The translations under genes were made by a program, and so were the position numbers. From NCBI GenBank assembly GCA_936450465.1, contig OW388296.1, positions 39,274,023 through 39,338,022 of the forward strand: 64,000 nt of DNA, given 5' to 3'. This document shows positions 1-12,400 of the stretch, in pieces; the stretch's first letter is position 1, and every line of letters begins with the position of its first letter. The notes beneath the pieces are model-generated. The model saw only the letters and a program-made list of their open reading frames with translations. It ran no database searches and was not told the origin of the DNA. This stretch comes from Gibbula magus (Eukaryota; Mollusca; Gastropoda; Trochida; Trochidae).

Positions 1-334
1 ATCCAGAGCTGAATAATATTGAAACTGAAAGTGAAAATAGGCCGACTTCGACCTCGAGTGTTGACCAATGCTTTAGCATCGGCGCCGAACCCGAAAAAGC
101 GCAAATATGATCCAAAATTCAAAAAGTTCTTGGATGAAAGACTATCCGTGGTTCAAAGGGTTAATATGTAAGTACAATTATATTATGCCTTTCATACAGT
201 GATTTAGGTCACAGCTTAGGTACTCCCCCACTTGTATGTGTGTCCTTTACCACTTTTATGAAAGAAGGGGGGATCTCCCCCACTTACATCAAATCCTGGA
301 TGAAACACTGTAGTGTACAATGTGAATTTTTCAG
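1..334. other. Intron upstream of first visible fibulin exon; unexplained coding-like scrap
   Basis: No EGF-like exon is visible here. Positions about 79-170 read on the + strand as a lysine-rich stretch beginning SAPNPKKRKYDPKFKKF. It ends just before ATGTAAGTAC, which looks like a splice donor. The PKKRKYDP string faintly recalls the N-termini of ZBED/hAT-derived proteins, but the reading is short and an alternative frame overlaps it. I treat it as a possible transposon relic, not as a fibulin exon. Confidence 0.25.
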
Positions 335-454
335 AGGGGTACAACTGCGCCGACAAGAACCCGTGTGAGCAGCGGTGTCAGCAGGACGGGGATGGGGTCA
401 TGTGCAGCTGTGAGGACGGTTATCAGCTCAACGAGGATCAGAGCACATGCTCAG
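335..454 (+). CDS. FBLN1: Fibulin exon: EGF-like module without DIDEC start
   Basis: The exon lies between an acceptor (TTTTTCAG|AG) and a donor (TCAG|GTACCA), phase 1-1. It encodes an EGF-like module beginning EGYNCADKNPCEQRCQQ with six cysteines. It lacks the calcium-binding DxDE start seen in the following exons. This fits the first, non-calcium EGF module of fibulin-1, which follows the anaphylatoxin region. Confidence 0.85.
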
Positions 455-3400
455 GTACCAGCTGCACACACACACACATGTAGTGGCTTGCACAGATGAA
501 ACTCTTCATAACAAAAAAACTAAATTAAAAAATATGACAGGAATGTTCATTTTCATTGTTATTAACACACTTTTCAGAGCTACTGATAAGTATTTGGTAG
601 AACTTTGATTTTGTCTATGTTTTGTGCAGACAAAAGTCAAATGGATAACATATGTTTGTTGTGTCCAGACATTGATGAGTGTGCCCTTGGATATGCAAAG
701 TGTGGCCAACTGGAGGAGTGTGTCAACGTACTGGGGCGCTACACCTGTCAACTTACTTCCTGTCCCCCTGGCTATGTCAAAAACTCAATCACTGGCAAAT
801 GTGAGCAGAAGATTGACTGTCGTCCGGGCTTTGGTCTCAACAAGCTGTCAGGCAGATGTGAAGGTGAGACTCCTCAAATACACCGCCAGCGATAAGAAAT
901 TCTGTTACATTTATTGTATTTGTCAAGATCCATATTAGTTACAATTAATGTTTAACTTATGAGTAATAAGATGTAGTGCCTACATATTATGAAGCTCATT
1001 ATAAAGTTTATATACAATTGCAAGACATCGACGAGTGCACGGTGTACCGCCACTCATGTTTTGGGGCCCAGCAGATCTGTGTGAACCTGAACGGCTCGTA
1101 CAAGTGCGACTGTGTGGAGGGCTACCACTACAACATCACAGAGGGACACTGCCAAGGTCCTTCCCAACACTAGATGTGTTGTGTGTCCGTGTAGCATGTT
1201 CCACTCACATACTGTTGACTTGTGATTGCTGTGTGGTACTGTTCTAACCTCAACATTATACAGTCTTAGTCAGACCTCGTTTAACCGGACCCCCTATACC
1301 TGGAAACCCAACCATCCGCACAGTAGTATTTCAAATCTTCTCTTTGTAGACATAATAATCATACCCCTTTGCATTCCATGATGATTTGCTTGGACATGCT
1401 GTAACTGTGCGGATAAACAGGGTCTGACTGTACATCTCATCAGTGAAACGGTCATCTAGGTTGAGACATTATAATCAGACCTGATGGTCATCATATATCC
1501 TTTATACATCTCATCAGTGAATCAGTCATCCAGGTTGATACATTATAATCAGACCTGATGGTCATCATATATCCTTTATCTATACATTTCATCAGTGAAG
1601 CGGTCATCCAGGTTGATACATTATAATCAGACCTGATGGTCATCATAAATCCTTTATACATCTCATCAGTGAATCGGTCATCCAGGTTGATACATTATAA
1701 TCAGACCTGATGGTCATCATATATCCTTTATACATCTCATCAGTGAATCAGTCATCCAGGTTGATACATTATAATCAGACCTGATGGTCATCATATATCC
1801 TTTATCTATACATTTCATCAGTGAAGCGGTCATCCAGGTTGATACATTATAATCAGACCTGATGGTCATCATAAATCCTTTATACATCTCATTAGTGAAG
1901 CGGTCATCCAGGTTGATACATTATAATCAGACCTGATGGTCATCATATATCCTTTATACATCTCATCAGTGAATCAGTCATCCAGGTTGATACATTATAA
2001 TCAGACCTGATGGTCATCATATATCCTTTATCTATACATTTCATCAGTGAAGCGGTCATCCAGGTTGATACATTATAATCAGACCTGATGGTCATCATAA
2101 ATCCTTTATACATCTCATCAGTGAATCGGTCATCCAGGTTGATACATTATAATCAGACCTGATGGTCATCATATATCCTTTATCTATACATCTCATCAGT
2201 GAAGCGGTCATCCAGGTTGAGACATTATAATCAGACCTGATGGTCATCATAAATCCTTTATACATCTCATCAGTGAAACGGTCATCTAGGTTGAGACATT
2301 ATAATCAGACCTGATGGCCATCATAAATCCTTTATACATCTCATTAGTGAAGCGGTCATCCAGGTTGATACATTATAATCAGACCTGATGGTCATCATAT
2401 ATCCTTTATACATCTCATCAGTGAATCAGTCATCCAGGTTGATACATTATAATCAGACCTGATGGTCATCATATATCCTTTATCTATACATTTCATCAGT
2501 GAAGCGGTCATCCAGGTTGATACATTATAATCAGACCTGATGGTCATCATAAATCCTTTATACATCTCATCAGTGAATCGGTCATCCAGGTTGATACATT
2601 ATAATCAGACCTGATGGTCATCATATATCCTTTATCTATACATCTCATCAGTGAAGCGGTCATCCAGGTTGAGACATTATAATCAGACCTGATGGTCATC
2701 ATAAATCCTTTATACATCTCAACAGTGAATCGGTCATCCAGGTTGATACATTATAATCAGACCTGATGGTCATCATATATCCTTTATCTATACATCTCAT
2801 CAGTGAAGCGGTCATCCAGGTTGAGACATTATAATCAGACCTGATGGTCATCATAAATCCTTTATACATCTCAACAGTGAAGCGGTCATCCAGGTTGATA
2901 CATTATAATCAGACCTGATGGTCATCATAAATCCTTTATACATCTCATCAGTGAATCGGTCATCCAGGTTGATACATTATAATCAGACCTGATGGTCATC
3001 ATAAATCCTTTATACATCTCATCAGTGAATCGGTCATCCAGGTTGATACATTATAATCGGACCTGATGGTCATCATATATCCTTTATCTATACATCTCAT
3101 CAGTGAAGCGGTCATCCAGGTTGAGACATTATAATCAGACCTGATGGTCATCATAAATCCTTTATACATCTCATCAGTGAATCGGTCATCCAGGTTGAGA
3201 CATTATAATCAGACCTGATGGTCATCATATATCTTTTATACATCTCATCAGTGAAGCGGTCATCCAGGTTGAGACATTATAATCAGACCTGATGGTCATC
3301 ATATATCTTTTATACATCTCATCAGTGAATCAGTCATCCAGGTTGATACATTATAATCAGACCTGATGGTCATCATAAATCCTTTATGCATCTCATCAAT

Positions 3401-6400
3401 GAATCAGTCATCCAGGTTGAGACATTATAATCAGACCTGATGGTCATCATAAATCCTTTATACATTTCATCAGTGAAGCGGTCATCCAGGTTGAGACATT
3501 ATAATCAGACCTGATGGTCATCATAAATCCTTTATACATCTCATCAGTGAATCGGTCATCCAGGTTGATACATTATAATCAGACCTGATGGTCATCATTA
3601 ATCCTTTATACATCTCATCAGTGAAGCTGTCATCCAGGTTGAGACATTATAATCAGACCTGATGGTCATCATAAATCCTTTATACATTTCATCAGTGAAG
3701 CGGTCATCCAGGTTGAGACATTATAATCAGACCTGATGGTCATCATATATCCTTTATCTATACATCTCATCAGTGAAGCGGTCATCCTTGTTGATACATT
3801 ATAATCAGACCTGTGGTCATCATAAATCCTTTATACATTTCATCAGTGAAGCGGTCATCCAGGTTGATACATTATAATCAGACCTGTGGTCATCATAAAT
3901 CCTTTATACATCTCATCAGTGAAGCGGTCATCCAGGTTGAGACATTTTAATCAGACCTGATGGTCATCATAAATCCTTTATACATCTCATCAGTGAATCG
4001 GTCATCCAGGTTGATACATTATAATCAGACCTGATGGTCATCATATATCCTTTATACATCTCATCAGTGAATCGGTCATCCAGGTTGATACTTTATAATC
4101 AGACCTGATGGTCATCATAAATCCTTTATACATTTCATCAGTGAAGCAGTCATCCAGGTTGATACATTATAATCAGACCTGATGGTCATCATATATCCTT
4201 TATCTATACATCTCATCAGTGAATCGGTCATCCAGGTTGATACATTATAATCAGACCTGATGGTCATCATAAATCCTTTATACATCTCATCAGTGAAGCG
4301 GTCATCCAGGTTGAGACATTATAATCAGACCTGATGGTCATCATAAATCCTTTATACATCTCATCAGTGAATCGGTCATCCAGTTTGATACATTATAATC
4401 AGACCTGATGGTCATCATAAATCCTTTATACATTTCATCAGTGAAGCGGTCATCCAGGTTGATACATTATAATCAGACCTGATGGTCATCATATATCCTT
4501 TATCTATACATCTCATCAGTGAATCGGTCATCCAGGTTGATACATTATAATCAGACCTGATGGTCATCATAAATCCTTTATACATCTCATCAGTGAAGCG
4601 GTCATCCAGGTTGAGACATTATAATCAGACCTGATGGTCATCATAAATCCTTTATACATCTCATCAGTGAAACGGTCATCTAGGTTGAGACATTATAATC
4701 AGACCTGATGGTCATCATAAATCCTTTATACATCTCATCAGTGAATCGGTCATCCAGGTTGATACATTATAATCAGACCTGATGGTCATCATAAATCCTT
4801 TATCTATACATCTCATCAGTGAATCGGTCATCCAGGTTGATACATTATAATCAGACCTGATGGTCATCATAAATCCTTTATACATCTCATCAATGAAGCG
4901 GTCATCCAGGTTGATACTTTATAATCAGACCTGATGGTCATCATATATCCTTTATACATCTCATCAGTGAATCGGTCATCCAGGTTGATACTTTATAATC
5001 AGACCTGATGGTCATCATATATCCTTTATCTATACATCTCATCAGTGAATCGGTCATCCAGTTTGATACATTTTAATCAGACCTGATGGTCATCATAAAT
5101 CCTTTATACATCTCATCAGTGAAGCGGTCATCCAGGTTGATACATTATAATCAGACCTGATGGTCATCATAAATCCTTTATACATCTCATCAGTGAATCG
5201 GTCATCCAGGTTGATACATTATTATCAGACCTGATGGTCATCATAAATCCTTTATACATTTCATCAGTGAATCGGTCATCCAGGTTGATACATTATAATC
5301 AGACCTGATGGTCATCATAAATCCTTTATACATCTCATCAGTGAAGCGGTCATCCAGGTTGAGACATTATAATCAGACCTGATGGTCATCATAAATCCTT
5401 TATACATCTCATCAGTGAATCGGTCATCCAGGTTGATACATTATAATCAGACCTGATGGTCATCATAAATCCTTTATACATCTCATCAATGAAGCGGTCA
5501 TCCAGGTTGAGACATTATAATCAGACCTGATGGTCATCATAAATCCTTTATACATCTCATCAGTGAAACGGTCATCCAGGTTGAGACATTATAATCAGAC
5601 CTGATGGTTATCATATATCCTTTATCTATACATCTCATCAGTGAATCGGTCATCCAGGTTGATACATTATAATCAGACCTGATGGTCATCATAAATCCTT
5701 TATACATCTCATCAGTGAAGCGGTCATCCAGGTTGAGACATTATAATCAGACCTGATGGTCATCATAAATCCTTTATACATCTCATCAGTGAAGCGGTCA
5801 TCCAGGTTGAGACATTATAATCAGACCTGATGGTCATCATAAATCCTTTATACATCTCATCAGTGAATCGGTCATCCAGGTTGATACATTATAATCAGAC
5901 CTGATGGTCATCATATATCCTTTATCTATACATCTCATCAGTGAAGCGGTCATCCAGGTTGATACATTATAATCAGACCTGATGGTCATCATAAATCCTT
6001 TATCCATACATTTCATCAGTGAAGCGGTCATCCAGGTTGAGACATTATCAGACCTGATGGCCATCATAAATCCTTTATACATCTCATCAGTGAATCGGTC
6101 ATCCAGGTTGATACATTATAATCAGACCTGATGGTCATCATAAATCCTTTATACATCTCATCAGTGAATCGGTCATCCAGGTTGATACATTATAATCAGA
6201 CCTGATGGTCATCATAAATCCTTTATCTATACATCTCATCAGTGAATCGGTCATCCAGGTTGATACATTATAATCAGACCTGATGGTCATCATAAATCCT
6301 TTATACATCTCATCAGTGAAGCGGTCATCCAGGTTGAGACATTATAATCAGACCTGATGGTCATCATAAAACCTTTATACATTTCATCAGTGAAGCGGTC

Positions 6401-9400
6401 ATCCAGGTTGAGACATTATCAGACCTGATGGCCATCATAAATCCTTTATACATCTCATCAGTGAATCGGTCATCCAGGTTGATACATTATTATCAGACCT
6501 GATGGTCATCATAACTCCTTTATACATTTCATCAGTGAAGCGGTCATCCAGGTTGAGACATTATAATCAGACCTGATGGTCATCATAAATCCTTTATACA
6601 TCTCATCAGTGAATCGGTCATCCAGGTTGAGACATTGTAATCAGACCTGATGGTCATCATAAATCCTTTATGCATCTCATCAATGAAGCGGTCATCCAGG
6701 TTGAGACATTATAATCAGACCTGATGGTCATCATAAATCCTTTATCCATACATTTCATCAGTGAAGCGGTCATCCAGGTTGAGACATTATAATCAGACCT
6801 GATGGTCATCATAAATCCTTTATACATCTCATCAGTGAAGCGGTCATCCACTGGTTGAGACATTATCAGACCTGATGGTCATCATAAATCCTTTATACAT
6901 TTCATCAGTGAAGCGGTCATCCAGGTTGAGACATTATCAGACCTGATGATCATCATAAATCCTTTATACATCTCATCAGTGAAGCGGTCATCCAGGTTGA
7001 GACATTATCAGACCTGATGATCATCATAAATCCTTTATACATCTCATCAGTGAAGCGGTCATCCACTGGTTGAGACATTATCAGACCTGATGGTCATCAT
7101 AAATCCTTTATACATCTCATCAGTGAAGCGGTCATCCACTGGTTGAGACATTATCAGACCTGATGGTCATCATAAATCCTTTATACATTTCATCAGTGAA
7201 GCGGTCATCCAGGTTGAGACATTATAATCAGACCTGATGGTCATCATAAATCCTTTATCCATACATTTCATCAGTGAAGCGGTCATCCAGGTTGAGACAT
7301 TATAATCAGACCTGATGGTCATCATATATCCTTTATACATCTCATCAGTGAAGCGGTCATCCACTGGTTGAGACATTATCAGACCTGATGGTCATCATAA
7401 ATCCTTTATACATTTCATCAGTGAAGCGGTCATCCAGGTTGAGACATTATCAGACCTGATGATCATCATAAATCCTTTATACATCTCATCAGTGAAGCGG
7501 TCATCCAGGTTGAGACATTATCAGACCTGATGATCATCATAAATCCTTTATACATCTCATCAGTGAAGCGGTCATCCACTGGTTGAGACATTATCAGACC
7601 TGATGGTCATCATAAATCCGTTATACATCTCATCAGTGAAGCGGTCATCCACTGGTTGAGACATTATCAGACCTGATGGTCATCATAAATCCTTTATACA
7701 TTTCATCAGTGAAGCGGTCATCCAGGTTGATACATTATAATCAGACCTGATGGTCATCATAAATCCTTTATACATCTCATCAGTGAATCGGTCATCCAGG
7801 TTGATACATTATAATCAGACCTGATGGTCATCATATATCCTTTATACATTTCATCAGTGAAGCGGTCATCCAGGTTGAGACATTATAATCAGACCTGATG
7901 GTCATCATAAATCCTTTATACATTTCATCAGTGAAGCGGTCATCCAGGTTGATACATTGTAATCAGACCTGATGGTCATCATAAATCCTTTATACATCTC
8001 ATCAGTGAAGCGGTCATCCAGGTTGATACATTATAATCAGACCTGATGGTCATCATATATCCTTTATACATTTCATCAGTGAAGCGGTCATCCAGGTTGA
8101 GACATTATAATCAGACCTGATGGTCATCATATATCCTTTATACATTTCATCAGTGAAGCGGTCATCCAGGTTGATACATTATAATCAGACCTGATGGTCA
8201 TCATAAATCCTTTATACATCTCATCAGTGAAGCGGTCATCTCGATTTCAGATAAACTGTGTTCCAACTTATCCATCAAGTTCCATGTTTTAACAATGGAT
8301 GTCATCCAAGTGCAACTAGTCATTGCTCCAATTGTATGTTGTGTGAAGGAATGCATTGAATGTGAATGTAATGTTAAAGGGAAACTGCTACACATGGTGG
8401 CTGACTGACAACTTCTTGTAAAGTATAAGTAGTAAATGTAAAGCAGTCCGTGTTGTGATTAGCACAGCTGTAACAGCTCCTGGCTCCTGGAGGTTGTCAA
8501 AGTAAAAACTCACTCATTCACCCAATGTGCAAAATAATGTAACTGAATATGATATATTTCAAGATCACCAGCTTAAATCATAGCTTCAATTGAATTTGAA
8601 ATCAATCCTTTTGCAATGTTTTATCAAACCATTTTCACTTTCTTTCACATTCAGACATCAATGAATGTGCCATCGGAGCGTACGCGTGCCAGTCGGGAGA
8701 GCGATGTGAGAACAAGGTTGGCTCGTACATATGTCGCCGCATCTACTCGTGTGGGACCGGGTATACCTTGGATACAGAGTCACAGCGTTGTGTTGGTGGG
8801 TACCGTTTTTGGTCATGCATCTTTGGTGTCCAAATATTATTCCTTATTTATATATGTAGCGGTCATTCCGTCCGTCCTTCTGGTAAATTTGTTCAAAAAC
8901 TGTAAGGTGTAGATCAACCAAACTTTACTTTTGTTAACCATGTTTTTCTTATCATGCATGACCCATTTTCAGTTTAATGCGATTCATATCTTTTGTTGTT
9001 CCATGAAACATATATATATTATAGTGTACAATGGAACCTAGCTAAATGAAATTATGGTTGTGAGTACTTCTGACCATGCTCTTTTTCGAGTTAAACATCC
9101 AGTAACAAATTATCTTTATTTTTATGAAGTTATGGTTGCTGTGATGCTCCAACTGGAACAAGTTTTCTCAGAAACTTTTACGTCTAGGTGTATGAAATGT
9201 AGCATGGGGATAGTACTGATGACACTCTTGATCCAGTTTGAAAGTCATTTCCGAAATAATATTTTCCTGTTTACTCCAGTTATTGCCCTTGAATCTGTAA
9301 TCCTACTTATATGGTACGATTTAAACTTCTGTGATACTCCAACGGGGACTATTAAGTTTACCTGAAAAATAAAACTGAATAAAGTTTTAATATAGCTGAA

Positions 9401-12400
9401 TAAAGTTTTGTTGTATCAAAACCAGTTCAAAAAAGATATTTTTGAGAAATTTATGATGCTTGAATCTGTAATTAAACATTAACAGCTATGAAGCTCAATG
9501 GACAGATAGGAGATAGCGGGATATGTGAGCCAATGGATGCTCACTTTTTAGTTCATCACGCCTGAAAGGCCTGATGGGCTTATGGCATGGTGTCTGTCTG
9601 TCTGTCCATCCGTTCTTAAATTGTAGATTTGGTGACCCTATGACCCCAAATAGGGGTCACAGTGGTTACGACTGAAAAAAAACCTATTTTCATCTTCTTC
9701 TTCAGTACAAAAAGCTCAAGAAAGCTGAAATGTTGTGTATAGACTCCTTGGCCAGTATTTGGGATTTGGGATTCTAACTGGTAGATTTGTTGACAACCTA
9801 AAAAACCTATTTCAATCTTCTTCTCAATAACTTTAATACTTCTGGAAAGAAGGAGGTATAATTGTGATTCAGATGAATAGTTGTCAAGATTGTTGCAGGA
9901 ATTGTGATATTTAGATAATTATGTAATTTTCTTGATATTTAGTGTTGAGCCATGTACCTGTTGCTGACATGCTGCATGATTGGTTCTGTTGTTAGGTTCG
10001 GCTACACAACATTAATAGACATGGCTGCATATAGGGATTGTACCACCATAGTGATCATGTGGTCATTGTCTTCACATGTCCTAGAATTTCTGAATTAATT
10101 GTTAGCCATTAATATGTGAGGCAAACTTGTCCGAAATGATTTATTTCTGATTGACATTACAAATACATGATCAAATGACTCATGCTGATTTCTCAAGGTG
10201 AATTATGCACTCAGTGTTGGTGTGTTGAACAGATCCCTCCAGGTAACTCTATTTTTGTTTCAGATACAAATGAGTGTTCTCTAGGTATTCACAACTGTGG
10301 GAATGGGTATCAGTGTCAAAACACTAACGGATCTTTCCGCTGCATCCCCGACCAGTGTCCAGAGGGGCAGCGCTTCAACAAGGCACAGGGTGTTTGTCAG
10401 AGGGTGTCCTGTCGGCGTGGCTTCAGACCTTCCCATAATGGTGTCTGTGTAGGTGAGTTGGCACAATGACATCAGTGAGTTGGCTACAGGCTGTGTGGGC
10501 CCAATGACATCAGTGAGATGGCTACAGGCTGTGTGGGCCCAATGACATCAGTGAGTTGGCTACAGGCTGTGTGGGCCCAATGACATCAGTGAGCTGGCTA
10601 CAGGCTGTGAGCACAATGACATCAGTGAGATTGCCTCAGGTACATTCGTGTCTCTGCTGGAGATCATTGGCAAATTTGTGTTTATCGCAAATGCAATGTG
10701 CAATAGTAGGATATAACATGACCGGCGGGCATTATTTAAAACTGTGCCCAATTCCAGAAGGCCCACAGACATTTCCCTAAGGGTTTAGGGCATATTTTTA
10801 AATAATGCCCATGAGTAATTTTTTATCCAACTTATAAACTGACAGAAACAGTGTTTAACCCTTACGTTGCGTATATATATTTTACCCTTTTTAGCCCCTG
10901 TGGCGGAATTTACAGGCTCGCAGCTCGCAGCAGTAGTTTGAGCTTAGGCACTAACGAGCTCTGCTGGCGGAATTTCCAGGCGGCGATTCCGGTACCGTTT
11001 TTACGAAATATACCGCATCTACATGGCGAATACGGGCTATATACGGGCGTTGAATACAAATTCAAGTCGCGGCACCCGTACACAAATGGTTGCTTTATAC
11101 CCGCATCTTTGAATTATTTTTTTACGATTTTTCTTTACTTTTCTATTACTTTGTAAAGATTGTCTTTAATTCGGGCCTTATAACATCATGAATTTGGAGC
11201 GCGCTACTGAAATTTTTATATGGACTTGAAGACCAGATGTTTGTCTTTACAATGATATAAAAAAATATTAGAATGCGACCTATGGTTATAATTCTATTGT
11301 CATCTAAAGTTTGTCTTTATTTCCAGCTTCATGAAATCAAAACTCCTGAGCGCGCATATTGCGAAATTTATATGTGCTTGTAGATAGTTTATTCCTCTTT
11401 ACAATGATGTAAAAATTATTAGAATACGACTTATGGTTCAGAAAATATAACCAACCAAAGGAGAGTGACGCTACCCCGACAGTACCACGTGAATGGTCCC
11501 GACGCGCACCAAGTTACTGGCACTGCTTGGTCCCCCCGGGACTGTGCTAATTACAGTACCGTTACCTCCTCGAGACCTCCTCGAGACCTCCTCGAGGGTG
11601 CCAGAGCCGAGCGCGCGTGGAACTAATGGGTACTAATGAGCACAGCATACACTAATCACCGCGGCGAACGCAATACATGTTGCGCGGTGTAAAGTTTGTC
11701 TTTATTTCCAGCTTTATAAAATCGTAAATTATTTCGCGCGCATGCGAAACACGTATGTACTTGAAGACAATTTATTCCTCTTTACAATGATATAAAAATT
11801 ATTGGAATACGTCAAATGGTTCGCAATATATGAAGAGCGTAAGGAAGGCACCCCCAGTACTTAGAAAATTCATTTTTGAAAAACTAACTTTTTGCGACAT
11901 CTGGCGCATCATTTGCCGCATGTTTATTTTTCGCTGCGCATATACATATGATACATGGAATTGAAGACAATTTATTGCTCTTTACGATGATGTAAAAAGA
12001 AAAAAAATGCGCAACTTCGTTCGGAAGCTATAGCGGGCCAAATGAAGGTACCCTCGGTACTTTGAGGCAACTTTTTGACTATCGCACATATCGGGGCACG
12101 TGCCGCAACTTTAGTTTTTCGTGCGCATGTATAAATTTTATATTGAATCAAAGCCGAATCTTTCCTCTTTACCCCATGTAAGTTTTATGAAAATCGGCCA
12201 CCCGGTTCAGCATTTATGGGTGTTTTTTATGATGCGGTTCTGGCTGAACTTCCAATGAAAGCTCGCATTCACTTTCTCTGTCTCTTTGATAAAATAAAAA
12301 ATATTTTATTTGCAATGACATGTATTACAATGAAATTACAATGCATTTACGTACAAATATACACAATATTTACCTGCGGTTGTGCGCAGAACAGCTTTAG

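Noticed and set aside
1431..8240. CRISPR-like array
   Set aside because: There are no unique spacers between repeats. Units are contiguous and diverged, and the setting is an animal intron.
5837..8395. Four - strand open frames repeating MMTIRSDYNVSTWMTASLM
   Set aside because: They are produced by the minisatellite period. The 74-bp unit is not a multiple of three, so each frame ends after one to three units. There is no start context or conservation beyond the repeat.
9054..9365. 103-codon frame as a fibulin exon or separate gene
   Set aside because: It has no EGF cysteines, no splice sites in phase and no recognisable domain, in AT-rich intron.
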